A DNA stretch of 21,553 nucleotides, from the NCBI GenBank assembly GCA_002409995.1, contig DHOR01000029.1, positions 1 to 21,553 on the forward strand, written 5' to 3'. Both the position numbers and the translations under genes were made by a program. Positions 7,720 to 14,772 of the stretch are shown in pieces. The notes beneath the pieces are model-generated. The model was not told where the DNA came from. It worked only from the letters and a program-made list of their open reading frames with translations, and made no database searches. This DNA is from Hungatella sp. UBA5385. Its GTDB lineage: Bacteria; Bacillota; Clostridia; Lachnospirales; Lachnospiraceae. Numbering within the stretch: position 1 is the first letter of the stretch; the number at the start of each line of letters is the position of its first letter.

Positions 7720-7751
7720 TGTAAATAAGAGTGGGGGCTGCATAAGGAAAA

Positions 7752-7790
7752 GGAAGCCTTTCTTTTCTAACGGGCTTCCCTCTTTTTCTT
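7752..7790 (+). terminator. Intrinsic terminator of the pyr operon
   Basis: A 7-bp GC-rich stem (GGAAGCC at 7752-7758 pairs with GGCTTCC at 7773-7779) has a 14-nt loop and is followed by a T-rich tract, TCTTTTTCTT. The VanZ-like gene starts 16 nt later. Confidence 0.72.
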
Positions 7791-7806
7791 ATAGATGGAG
7801 TTATTT

Positions 7807-8301
7807 ATGATAAAAAACACAACGAAAAGACAGAAGATGGGTTGGGTAATCTTTATCTGTTACCTGATCTTTTTGTCATACTTTCTCTTCTTTTCTGAGG
7901 ACTTCGGAAGAGGTGGTCATATACAGGAGAAGTATGCCTATAATCTTGTACCATTTAAGGAAATCAAGCGGTTTATTGTATATCGCCATATTGTGGGAGT
8001 TCGTTCTCTTTTCCTGAATATTGTGGGAAATGTTATAGGATTCATGCCTTTCGGATTCTTTCTGCCTGTCATCAGCCGCAGGAGCCGTAAGTGGTATAAT
8101 ACAGTGCTGCTGAGCTTTATGTTCAGTCTCTCTGTAGAAACTGTGCAGCTGGTGTTTAAGGTTGGAAGCTTTGATGTGGACGATATGATCCTTAATACAC
8201 TTGGTGGTATACTTGGATTTATAATATATAAGATTGTTCAGCACATAAGGATAAGAAGGAGGAGAAAACGTGCAGCAGCAAAAAAAGGTATCCTACATTA
8301 G
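7807..8301 (+). CDS. VanZ-like membrane protein
   Basis: A 164-residue integral membrane protein of the VanZ-like family, named after a teicoplanin-resistance accessory protein. Most members, including this one, have no established function. Family landmarks are the NLVPF segment, NIVGNVIGFMPFGFFLP in the middle, and the C-terminal pattern SVETVQLVFKVGSFDVDDMI followed by NTLGGILG. About four hydrophobic spans are visible, ending in a very basic tail. The start is set at the ATG at 7807, 6 nt after GGAG. An in-frame ATG at 7795 abuts the upstream terminator and has no ribosome site. The 3' end overlaps the next gene by 32 nt. Confidence 0.87.
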   Translation: MIKNTTKRQKMGWVIFICYLIFLSYFLFFSEDFGRGGHIQEKYAYNLVPFKEIKRFIVYRHIVGVRSLFLNIVGNVIGFMPFGFFLPVISRRSRKWYNTVLLSFMFSLSVETVQLVFKVGSFDVDDMILNTLGGILGFIIYKIVQHIRIRRRRKRAAAKKGILH

Positions 8302-8590
8302 GAAACCATTTGCAAGGAGAAGCTTTTTATGCCTGGGGCTATCTGTAGGAGCGCTGATTTTAGGAATTGTTGGAATCGCCAGTTCCGTAATGACAGCGGG
8401 TCAGGCAGAGCTTAATGTGGCAGCGGTCTGTTTTTGCAGTCTGTTGATTTCTCTGGTTTCCCTGGCTTATGGTGCTCTCTCTTTTTTTGAAAGGGAGAAG
8501 AAATACATACTGTCCAAGATTGGAATGAGTATAAGCGGAGTTTTAATTGTATTGTGGATAGTTTTCATAATAATTGGCTTAAGGAGGTAA
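8270..8590 (+). CDS. 106-residue membrane protein of unknown function
   Basis: Starts at GTG with AAGGAGG 7 nt upstream (8256-8262), inside the 3' end of the VanZ-like gene. The N-terminus is basic (MQQQKKVSYIRKPFARR). Three hydrophobic stretches follow: about 20-40 (LCLGLSVGALILGIVG), about 50-70 (VAAVCFCSLLISLVSLAYG) and about 84-104 (GMSISGVLIVLWIVFIIIGL). I do not recognise a characterised family. Its stop codon overlaps the ribosome site of the aminopeptidase gene, so the three genes are probably translated as a coupled unit. Confidence 0.83.
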   Translation: MQQQKKVSYIRKPFARRSFLCLGLSVGALILGIVGIASSVMTAGQAELNVAAVCFCSLLISLVSLAYGALSFFEREKKYILSKIGMSISGVLIVLWIVFIIIGLRR

Positions 8591-8594
8591 CTTT

Positions 8595-10664
8595 ATGGAT
8601 TATGGTGAATTATTCAAAATAGAAAATGAGGCAGTGATGGAGCGTTTTCAGCTGTCTATGGAACGAATCAAAGGGTTTTCTACAGATCATACTGTAAAAG
8701 ACCCTTATAATGATTATTTTGTGAAAGTTTCTGATTTTATTGGGCTTATTGGTGAGTTTTTACAGTGGTATTCAGAAGGCGGCTATGACAGTGCTTCTCT
8801 GGAAGAGGCAAAGGAGTGGAACCATAAGCTGTACAGCGATGTCCTTCCGGAGAATTATGAAACAAGCTATGGAAATCCTGCTTATGCAGCAAAAATTCTG
8901 GGTAAGGAATACGGGCAGCTTCTGTCCTTCCTCTATAAAGAGATTCGCGGTGATATTGTATTTGCCCATGAATGGCGACTGACTGATATCACCATCTTAA
9001 ATGAGACTCTCATTGAGATCTACAACATGTTTGAAGAGGAAGCTCCTTTAGTCTCCTCTGTAAAAGAGGTTCTATACTGGTTTGTCAGTGATTACAGTGA
9101 CTATACAGTCACTAATTGTATCCGGGAACGCATTGATCCGGCTATTTCTTTTGCAGCAGATATAATCCGGGATCAGGATCTGACGGATCTTAAGTATTTA
9201 TACAGATTTGGCGAGTATATTTCAGACTCAGAGCTGCAGGTTGCGGAATTTTTAAATTCTCTTCCGGAAGAAACTGTCAGACTTATGGCTGATACTTACA
9301 CAGAAGGATACAGAAAGGGCTTTGAGGTTATGGGACGTGATCTGTCTGTGAAAAGTTCTGTACAGATCCGTTATCAGGTAGGGTTTGAGCGTATGGTCAA
9401 ATACGCAATGGAGAATTTTAAAGCGTTAGGTCTGGACATTATTATAAGCAGAAATGCTGTTCAGTCAGTGAACACAAGCGGAGGGCGAAAAATAGGATAT
9501 CACAGTTCATCACCCAATCTTCAGTTTGATTATGATCACCGTTATGATTCGGCCATATATATGAGCAAAGCATTTAAAGACCGCATAACCGCAGTGATCA
9601 GGGTAGCTTATGAGCAGTATAGAAAAGAGGCAAAAGCCTACGCAGGTCCTGCAGTGATTGAAACCTTTGGTAAAGACGGTTTTCAGCCTGTGAATAAGCC
9701 GGAAGTGCTGAGCCTGGACGAAAAACAGCATAAGCTGGCAGCAGAGGTTGCCAATGAAATATCTCAGATTACCTATGAATATATTCCGGGTTCAGAGATC
9801 AGCTTTACCATTATTGCATTTCCTATTCCTGCCATTGGTAAAGATTTTGAAGAGATATTCCGGGAGACCATTGCAATTAATACTCTGGATTATGAAAAAT
9901 ATAAAGAGATTCAGCAGACCATCATTGATGCTCTTGATGAGGCAGAATATGTGGAAATCACCGGAAAAGGCAGCAATACTACTGATTTGAGGGTGGCTCT
10001 TCACAAATTAAACGATAAAGAAAAAGAAACCAATTTTGAAAATTGTGTTGCTGATGTTAATATTCCTCTCGGTGAAGTATTTACTTCCCCTGTTCTTGCA
10101 GGAACCACAGGCAAATTGGCAGTAGGCGTTGTATATATAGGTGGTTTCCAGTTTAAGAATCTAACCATGACTTTTAAAGATGGTATGATTACAGATTATT
10201 CCTGTGATAATTTTGATAATCCGGAAGAAGGGAAAGAACTGGTTAAACAGGTAATCCTTAAGAATCACAAATCTCTTCCTATGGGAGAATTCGCAATTGG
10301 AACTAATACCACGGCTTATGCAATGGCTCAGAAATACGGCATTCTGGATAAGCTCCCCATTCTCATTGTAGAGAAGATGGGACCTCACTTTGCAGTAGGT
10401 GACACCTGTTACAGCTGGGCCGAGGACAGCCCAATGTATAATCCCAATGGCAAGGAAGTGATTGCAAGGGATAATGAAATCTCTATTTTGAGAAAAGAAG
10501 ACCTGTCAAAGGCGTATTTTAGCTGCCATACAGATATTACCATTCCCTATGCAGAGCTTGGGCGGATTGATGCAGTCCTTGCAGATGGGTCTAGAATAGA
10601 AATTATTGATGATGGAAGATTCGTGCTGAAGGGTACGGAGGAATTGAATAAAGTGTTGGAATAA
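8595..10664 (+). CDS. M29-type metallo-aminopeptidase with a long N-terminal extension
   Basis: A 689-residue soluble protein. The C-terminal part (about 380-689) matches the thermophilic aminopeptidase family M29 (AmpS/AmpT/PepS). Probable metal ligands fall in the family order: E494 in PLGEVFTSP, E565 in MGEFAIGTN, H598 in EKMGPHFAVGD, and H645 and D647 in HTDITI. A catalytic-type Tyr (Y606) follows the first His. Classical M29 enzymes are about 400 residues; the first roughly 350-380 residues here are mainly helical and I cannot assign them. The role is inferred to be removal of N-terminal amino acids from peptides in the cytoplasm. A near-perfect AAGGAGGT lies 6 nt before the ATG and overlaps the previous stop. 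The gene ends 5 nt before palindrome copy 2. Confidence 0.82.
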   Translation: MDYGELFKIENEAVMERFQLSMERIKGFSTDHTVKDPYNDYFVKVSDFIGLIGEFLQWYSEGGYDSASLEEAKEWNHKLYSDVLPENYETSYGNPAYAAKILGKEYGQLLSFLYKEIRGDIVFAHEWRLTDITILNETLIEIYNMFEEEAPLVSSVKEVLYWFVSDYSDYTVTNCIRERIDPAISFAADIIRDQDLTDLKYLYRFGEYISDSELQVAEFLNSLPEETVRLMADTYTEGYRKGFEVMGRDLSVKSSVQIRYQVGFERMVKYAMENFKALGLDIIISRNAVQSVNTSGGRKIGYHSSSPNLQFDYDHRYDSAIYMSKAFKDRITAVIRVAYEQYRKEAKAYAGPAVIETFGKDGFQPVNKPEVLSLDEKQHKLAAEVANEISQITYEYIPGSEISFTIIAFPIPAIGKDFEEIFRETIAINTLDYEKYKEIQQTIIDALDEAEYVEITGKGSNTTDLRVALHKLNDKEKETNFENCVADVNIPLGEVFTSPVLAGTTGKLAVGVVYIGGFQFKNLTMTFKDGMITDYSCDNFDNPEEGKELVKQVILKNHKSLPMGEFAIGTNTTAYAMAQKYGILDKLPILIVEKMGPHFAVGDTCYSWAEDSPMYNPNGKEVIARDNEISILRKEDLSKAYFSCHTDITIPYAELGRIDAVLADGSRIEIIDDGRFVLKGTEELNKVLE

Positions 10665-10669
10665 TTCCG

Positions 10670-10728
10670 AAATTTAAATCTGGGGTTCGACCCTTTGTAT
10701 CAAAGGGTCGAACCCCAGATTTAAATTT
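10670..10728. repeat. Perfect palindrome, copy 2; probable terminator
   Basis: Two 28-nt arms (10670-10697 and 10701-10728) are exact reverse complements around the loop TAT. The inner 16 nt of each arm equal those of copy 1 at 1-45. The outer arm sequence differs completely (AT-rich here) yet still pairs perfectly. It begins 5 nt after the M29 stop codon, and its right arm ends in ATTTAAATTTTT, which supplies a weak T-tract. It separates the M29 gene from the purE promoter. Confidence 0.9.
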
Positions 10729-10740
10729 TTAAGAAAACCG

Positions 10741-10769
10741 TTGACGTTCCTCTAAAAACCTAGTATTAT
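10741..10769 (+). promoter_or_regulatory. Promoter of the pur operon
   Basis: TTGACG (10741-10746) and TATTAT (10764-10769) are spaced exactly 17 bp. The predicted leader to purE is about 120 nt. Confidence 0.75.
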
Positions 10770-10823
10770 AATTAATAAGTAAAACATAATTAATAAGCAT
10801 TAATTATTAATAAAACTTATTAA
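10768..10823 (+). repeat. AT-rich direct and inverted repeats around the purE transcription start
   Basis: The 12-mer ATAATTAATAAG occurs at 10768-10779 and again at 10786-10797, 18 bp apart. TTAATAAG (10790-10797) is mirrored by CTTATTAA (10816-10823), which could form a weak hairpin. The first repeat overlaps the end of the -10 box and the predicted transcription start, where an operator would lie. No purine riboswitch or Bacillus-type PurR box is recognised. Confidence 0.45.
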
Positions 10824-10898
10824 ACCCATTACTTACATTTATGAATGACTAAAATTTGATCAGGAAAAGAAATAATACAAGAAAAAGGAGAATTTACT

Positions 10899-11417
10899 AT
10901 GGCAAAGGTTGCAATTGTTATGGGAAGCGATTCCGATATGCCCATCATGGCTCAGGCTGCAGACATTCTGGAGAAATTAGGTGTTGATTTTGAAATCACT
11001 GTTATCTCTGCCCACAGAGAGCCGGATATTTTCTTTGAATATGCAAAGACTGCAGAGGCAAGAGGAGTTAAGGTAATCATAGCAGGTGCAGGTAAGGCAG
11101 CTCATCTGCCAGGAATGTGCGCAGCACTGTTCCCAATGCCTGTCATTGGAATTCCTATGAAAACCTCAGACTTAGGCGGAGTGGATTCCCTTTATTCCAT
11201 CGTTCAGATGCCATCTGGCATTCCGGTTGCTACTGTTGCTATTAATGGCGGTACCAATGCGGGTATTCTGGCAGCTAAGATTCTGGCAGTCAGTGATGGA
11301 GAGTTGCTGGATAGATTAAAAGAGTATTCAGAGAATTTAAAAAATGATGTTGTGAAAAAGGCTGAGAAGCTTGATGAGTTGGGATACAAGGAATATCTTG
11401 CTCAGATGAAGAAATAG
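10899..11417 (+). CDS. purE: 5-(carboxyamino)imidazole ribonucleotide mutase (PurE class I type)
   Basis: Converts N5-CAIR to CAIR in purine synthesis. It has 172 residues. The class I landmarks are GSDSD at 9-13, SAHR at 37-40 (with the catalytic-type His), AAHLPGM at 67-73 and LYSIVQMPSGIPVATVAI further on. The glycine-rich loop reads AGAGKAAHLPGM, with Lys66 where many class I enzymes have Gly. Class I enzymes normally work with PurK, which is not in this window and must be elsewhere if needed. An AAAAAGGAG-type site precedes the ATG. It is the first gene of the pur operon. Confidence 0.95.
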   Translation: MAKVAIVMGSDSDMPIMAQAADILEKLGVDFEITVISAHREPDIFFEYAKTAEARGVKVIIAGAGKAAHLPGMCAALFPMPVIGIPMKTSDLGGVDSLYSIVQMPSGIPVATVAINGGTNAGILAAKILAVSDGELLDRLKEYSENLKNDVVKKAEKLDELGYKEYLAQMKK

Positions 11418-11481
11418 ATTGGCACTGGTAAAAATGGCAAATAAATTTGTTCCTAACATATTTTTTAGTATATGCGAAAGC

Positions 11482-11486
11482 GGAGG
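11482..11486 (+). promoter_or_regulatory. Ribosome binding site deciding the purM start
   Basis: GGAGG lies 8 nt before the ATG at 11495. The longer in-frame ORF opening at 11447 lacks a site and would add 16 residues unlike PurM N-termini. Confidence 0.75.
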
Positions 11487-11494
11487 ATGAAAAC

Positions 11495-12520
11495 ATGGAT
11501 TACAAGAAGGCAGGAGTTGATATTGAGGCTGGTTACAAGTCAGTGGAGCTGATGAAAAAGCACGTACAGGCAACCATGAGACCTGAGGTATTAGGTGGAA
11601 TTGGTGGGTTTTCAGGAGCTTTTTCCATGACTGCATTTAAGGATATGGAGAAACCAACTCTGGTTTCAGGCACTGATGGAGTGGGAACAAAGCTGAAGCT
11701 GGCTTTTGTTATGGATAAGCATGATACAATCGGAATTGACTGTGTGGCTATGTGTGTCAATGATATTGCATGTGCAGGAGCCGAGCCCTTATTCTTCCTG
11801 GATTATATAGCATGCGGTAAAAATTATCCGGAGAAGATCGCTGAAATTGTAGGCGGTGTATCAGAGGGCTGTATTCAGTCAGGAGCTGCTTTAATCGGAG
11901 GAGAAACTGCGGAAATGCCAGGCTTTTATCCAGAGGACGAATATGATCTTGCCGGATTTGCAGTTGGAATTGTAGATGAGAAGGATTTAATTACAGGCAA
12001 GGATTTGACTGCTGGAGATGTGATGATTGGAATCGGCTCTTCAGGAGTTCACAGCAATGGATTTTCCCTTGTCCGCAAAGTATTTGATATGTCAAAGGAA
12101 AGCCTGGATACTTATTATGAGGAGCTGGGCACTACTTTGGGAGAAGCCCTTCTTGCTCCTACAAAAATCTATGTGAAAGCTTTGAAAAATGTAAAGAACA
12201 ACAATGTGAAGATTAAGGCTTGCAGCCATATTACAGGCGGCGGCTTCTATGAAAACATACCACGTATGCTGCCAGATGGCGTTCGTGCTGTTGTGAAAAA
12301 GGACAGCTACAATATTCCGCCTATTTTCAAGCTGATGGCAGAAAAAGGCGATATTTCTGAGGAAATGATGTACAACACCTACAATATGGGACTTGGCATG
12401 ATTCTGGTTGTTGATCCTTCCTCTGTGGACCGCACTATGGAAGCCATTAAGGAAGCCGGAGAATCCGCTTATGTAGTAGGCTGTATTGAAGCAGGAGAAA
12501 AGGGCGTGACTTTATGCTGA
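11495..12520 (+). CDS. purM: Phosphoribosylformylglycinamidine cyclo-ligase (AIR synthetase)
   Basis: ATP-dependent closure of FGAM to AIR, the fifth step of purine synthesis. The product is 341 residues, normal for PurM. The start MDYKKAGVDIEAG is the canonical N-terminus. ATP-binding and active-site motifs are GTDGVGTK at 59-66, the DCVAMCVNDI segment at 82-91 and GGETAEMPGFY at 135-145, with SSGVHSNGFSLVR further on. It lies 77 nt after purE. The stop region ATGCTGA overlaps the purN start by 7 nt, indicating translational coupling. Confidence 0.97.
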   Translation: MDYKKAGVDIEAGYKSVELMKKHVQATMRPEVLGGIGGFSGAFSMTAFKDMEKPTLVSGTDGVGTKLKLAFVMDKHDTIGIDCVAMCVNDIACAGAEPLFFLDYIACGKNYPEKIAEIVGGVSEGCIQSGAALIGGETAEMPGFYPEDEYDLAGFAVGIVDEKDLITGKDLTAGDVMIGIGSSGVHSNGFSLVRKVFDMSKESLDTYYEELGTTLGEALLAPTKIYVKALKNVKNNNVKIKACSHITGGGFYENIPRMLPDGVRAVVKKDSYNIPPIFKLMAEKGDISEEMMYNTYNMGLGMILVVDPSSVDRTMEAIKEAGESAYVVGCIEAGEKGVTLC

Positions 12521-13107
12521 GAATTGGAGTCCTTGTATCAGGAGGAGGTACCAATCTCCAGGCTATTTTAGATGCTCTGGACAATGGAACAATCACCAAT
12601 GCAGCAGTGGAAGTGGTGATCAGCAATAATCAGAATGCTTATGCACTGGAACGTGGAAGAAAATATGGAATAGAATCTATCTGCATTTCTCCTAAGGATT
12701 ATGAAAGCAGAGAAGAGTTTTATGAGGCATTTTTAAATAAGATTGATGAATATCATCTGGATCTTATTGTGCTGGCAGGTTTTCTTGTTGCCATCCCTTC
12801 TGCTATGATTCAGAAATACAGAAACAGGATTATCAATGTTCATCCTTCCTTGATTCCGTCTTTCTGCGGTGTGGGTTATTATGGACTGAAGGTTCATGAA
12901 GCAGCACTGGCCAGAGGTGTGAAGATTACAGGAGCTACTGTCCATTTTGTAGATGAGGGAACTGATACAGGTCCTATTATCCTGCAGAAGGCTGTGGAAG
13001 TGCAGGAAGGTGATACTCCTGAGCTACTTCAGCGGCGTGTTATGGAAGAGGCTGAATGGAAAATTCTTCCGGAGGCAATTAATAAAATTGCTAATGGGAT
13101 GTTATGA
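12514..13107 (+). CDS. purN: Phosphoribosylglycinamide formyltransferase
   Basis: Transfers a formyl group from 10-formyltetrahydrofolate to GAR, giving FGAR (third step). It has 197 residues. The N-terminus RIGVLVSGGGTNLQA is the GAR phosphate-binding loop. The catalytic triad corresponds to N108 and H110 in INVHPSLIPSF and D151 in DEGTDTGPII. The first codon overlaps the end of purM. A 143-nt gap without a gene separates it from purD. Confidence 0.96.
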   Translation: MLRIGVLVSGGGTNLQAILDALDNGTITNAAVEVVISNNQNAYALERGRKYGIESICISPKDYESREEFYEAFLNKIDEYHLDLIVLAGFLVAIPSAMIQKYRNRIINVHPSLIPSFCGVGYYGLKVHEAALARGVKITGATVHFVDEGTDTGPIILQKAVEVQEGDTPELLQRRVMEEAEWKILPEAINKIANGML

Positions 13108-13250
13108 GAATATAGATTTAGGGGACGGACTTGAAAATTGTGTTGTCCGGTTCATCTTTAGACTAACAATGCTGTTAGGCTGATTATGAGCAGGACATCA
13201 CATTGGAGTTTGCCCCCTTTCTGACTTTGATAAATTGGAGGAAATGACAG
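13108..13250 (+). other. purN-purD gap with two small hairpins
   Basis: No ORF with a ribosome site is visible. A CGGAC/GTCCG pair (13126-13149 region) and a 6-bp CTAACA/TGTTAG stem with loop ATGC (13163-13178) could fold. Neither is followed by a T-tract, so neither looks like a terminator. The stretch ends with the purD ribosome site GGAGG at 13237-13241. Confidence 0.4.
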
Positions 13251-14525
13251 ATGAAGGTACTTATAATTGGCGGCGGCGGAAGAGAACATGCAATTGCTTG
13301 GAAAATGGTACAAAGCCCTAAAGTGGATAAAATATACTGTGCACCTGGCAATGCAGGAATTGTAGAAATCGCAGAGTGTGTCAATATTGATGTTATGGAT
13401 TTTGAGAAGCAGGTGGCATTTGCAAAGGTTCATGAAATTGATTTAACTATTATCGGACCTGATGATCCATTGGCTGCAGGTGCAGTGGATGCCTTTGAAA
13501 ATGCCGGTTTAAGAGTATTTGGGCCAAGGAAAAATGCGGCTGTTTTAGAAGGCTCTAAGGCATTTTCCAAGGATTTGATGAAGAAATATAACATTCCTAC
13601 TGCTGGTTATGAAACCTTTGACTCTCCAAAAGCGGCTCATGCTTATCTGGAAAATGCAAAGATGCCAATTGTGTTAAAAGCTGATGGACTTGCTCTTGGG
13701 AAAGGTGTTCTCATCTGTGAGACAAGGGAGGAAGCCAGAGAAGGGGTGAAAGCCCTGATGATGGACAAACAGTTTGGCTCAGCTGGGGACAGAATTGTTG
13801 TGGAAGAATTTATGACAGGCAGGGAAGTGTCTGTACTTTCTTTTGTAGATGGAAATACCATTCGTATTATGACTTCTGCTCAGGATCATAAGAGGGCGAA
13901 GGATGGTGATCAGGGGCTGAATACAGGCGGTATGGGGACCTTTTCTCCAAGTCCGTTTTATACTGATGAGGTGGATGAGTTCTGTAAGAAATACATTTAT
14001 CAGGCAACGGTAGATGCTATGAAGGCGGAAGGAAGAGAGTTTAAGGGAATTATATTCTTTGGGCTGATGCTGACAGAGAGTGGCCCTAAAGTGCTGGAGT
14101 ATAATGCAAGGTTTGGTGATCCGGAAACTCAGGTTGTGCTTCCTAGAATGAAAAATGATATTGTTGAAGTGTTTGAGGCTTGTATTGATGGGACTCTTGA
14201 TCAGATAGAGCTTGAGTTTGAGGATAATGCGGCAGTCTGTGTTGTTTTGGCTTCTGGAGGGTATCCGGAGCATTATGAGAAGGGGTTTGAGATTGAAGGA
14301 CTCGATGAGTTTAAGGGGAAAGATGGATATTATGTGTTCCATGCGGGGACGAAGTTTGGGGATGATGGTAAGATTGTGACCAACGGCGGACGAGTGCTGG
14401 GAGTGACGGCTACTGGGGAGAATCTTAAGGTGGCTAGAGCCAATGCTTATGAGGCTGTGAAATGGGTGGAGTTTGAGGGGATGTATATGAGGAATGATAT
14501 TGGGAAGGCGATTGATGAGGCTTGA
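13251..14525 (+). CDS. purD: Phosphoribosylamine-glycine ligase (GAR synthetase)
   Basis: ATP-dependent joining of phosphoribosylamine and glycine to GAR, the second purine step and the substrate for PurN. It is 424 residues, normal for the family. Motifs in order are GGGGREHA at 7-14, the ATP-grasp lysine in LKADGLALGKGV (142-153), VVEEFMTGREVS (183-194), NTGGMGTFSP (224-233) and the metal-binding EYNARFGDPETQ (283-294). GGAGG is 9 nt before the ATG. Codon choice drifts in the second half, with more GGG glycine codons than before. The operon terminator follows 67 nt after the stop. Confidence 0.97.
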   Translation: MKVLIIGGGGREHAIAWKMVQSPKVDKIYCAPGNAGIVEIAECVNIDVMDFEKQVAFAKVHEIDLTIIGPDDPLAAGAVDAFENAGLRVFGPRKNAAVLEGSKAFSKDLMKKYNIPTAGYETFDSPKAAHAYLENAKMPIVLKADGLALGKGVLICETREEAREGVKALMMDKQFGSAGDRIVVEEFMTGREVSVLSFVDGNTIRIMTSAQDHKRAKDGDQGLNTGGMGTFSPSPFYTDEVDEFCKKYIYQATVDAMKAEGREFKGIIFFGLMLTESGPKVLEYNARFGDPETQVVLPRMKNDIVEVFEACIDGTLDQIELEFEDNAAVCVVLASGGYPEHYEKGFEIEGLDEFKGKDGYYVFHAGTKFGDDGKIVTNGGRVLGVTATGENLKVARANAYEAVKWVEFEGMYMRNDIGKAIDEA

Positions 14526-14592
14526 GCACCGATATAGATGTTACTTGTGGTTTGTTGACACATGTAAGACAAGAATTGAATAAGAGTAGATG

Positions 14593-14634
14593 ACACCCCC
14601 TGGTTTAAGGAATTAAACCAGGGGGTGTTTGTAA
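14593..14634 (+). terminator. Intrinsic terminator of the pur operon
   Basis: A perfect 16-bp stem (14593-14608 with 14613-14628) contains a CCCCC/GGGGG block and is closed by the tetraloop GGAA. It is followed by TTG and TAATT, a short imperfect T-tract. It marks the end of the purine region and the start of the carbohydrate locus. Confidence 0.85.
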
Positions 14635-14641
14635 TTACAAA
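14628..14641. promoter_or_regulatory. 14-bp palindrome, candidate operator
   Basis: TTTGTAATTACAAA is a perfect palindrome starting at the last base of the pur terminator stem, about 70 bp ahead of the predicted lyase promoter. A second inverted repeat, AAAGGA/TCCTTT (14639-14656), overlaps it. No matching regulator is known from the window. Confidence 0.3.
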
Positions 14642-14713
14642 GGAATATACTCCTTTTAAAATAAAAATCCTAATTCAAACCATAAAAAGTAACATAGAGC
14701 ATAAGAGAAGACA

Positions 14714-14742
14714 AAGACATAGAATCAGAAAATGGTTATAGT
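14714..14742 (+). promoter_or_regulatory. Predicted promoter of the polysaccharide lyase gene
   Basis: AAGACA (14714-14719) and TATAGT (14737-14742) are spaced 17 bp. The -35 box is poor, but the same 9-mer CAAAGACAT, spacing and -10 recur before the first permease gene at 16770-16800. That recurrence supports both. Confidence 0.6.
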
Positions 14743-14758
14743 TAGGATAACATTGCAG

Positions 14759-14766
14759 AAGGAGGT
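14759..14766 (+). promoter_or_regulatory. Ribosome binding site deciding the lyase start
   Basis: AAGGAGGT abuts the in-frame ATG at 14767, leaving no spacing, but is 6 nt before the ATG at 14773. The latter is therefore the likely start. Confidence 0.7.
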
Positions 14767-14772
14767 ATGATA

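Noticed and set aside
10770..10898. Purine riboswitch before purE
   Set aside because: The conserved three-way junction core and loop-loop sequences of the purine aptamer are absent; the region is only AT-rich repeats.
13779..14342. 187-codon open frame antisense to purD
   Set aside because: purD is complete with all motifs on the other strand; the antisense frame has no ribosome site or recognisable domain.
14555..14583. TTGACA after purD as a promoter
   Set aside because: At 16-18 bp spacing no acceptable -10 hexamer follows (GAATAA at best), and transcription would enter the terminator at once.
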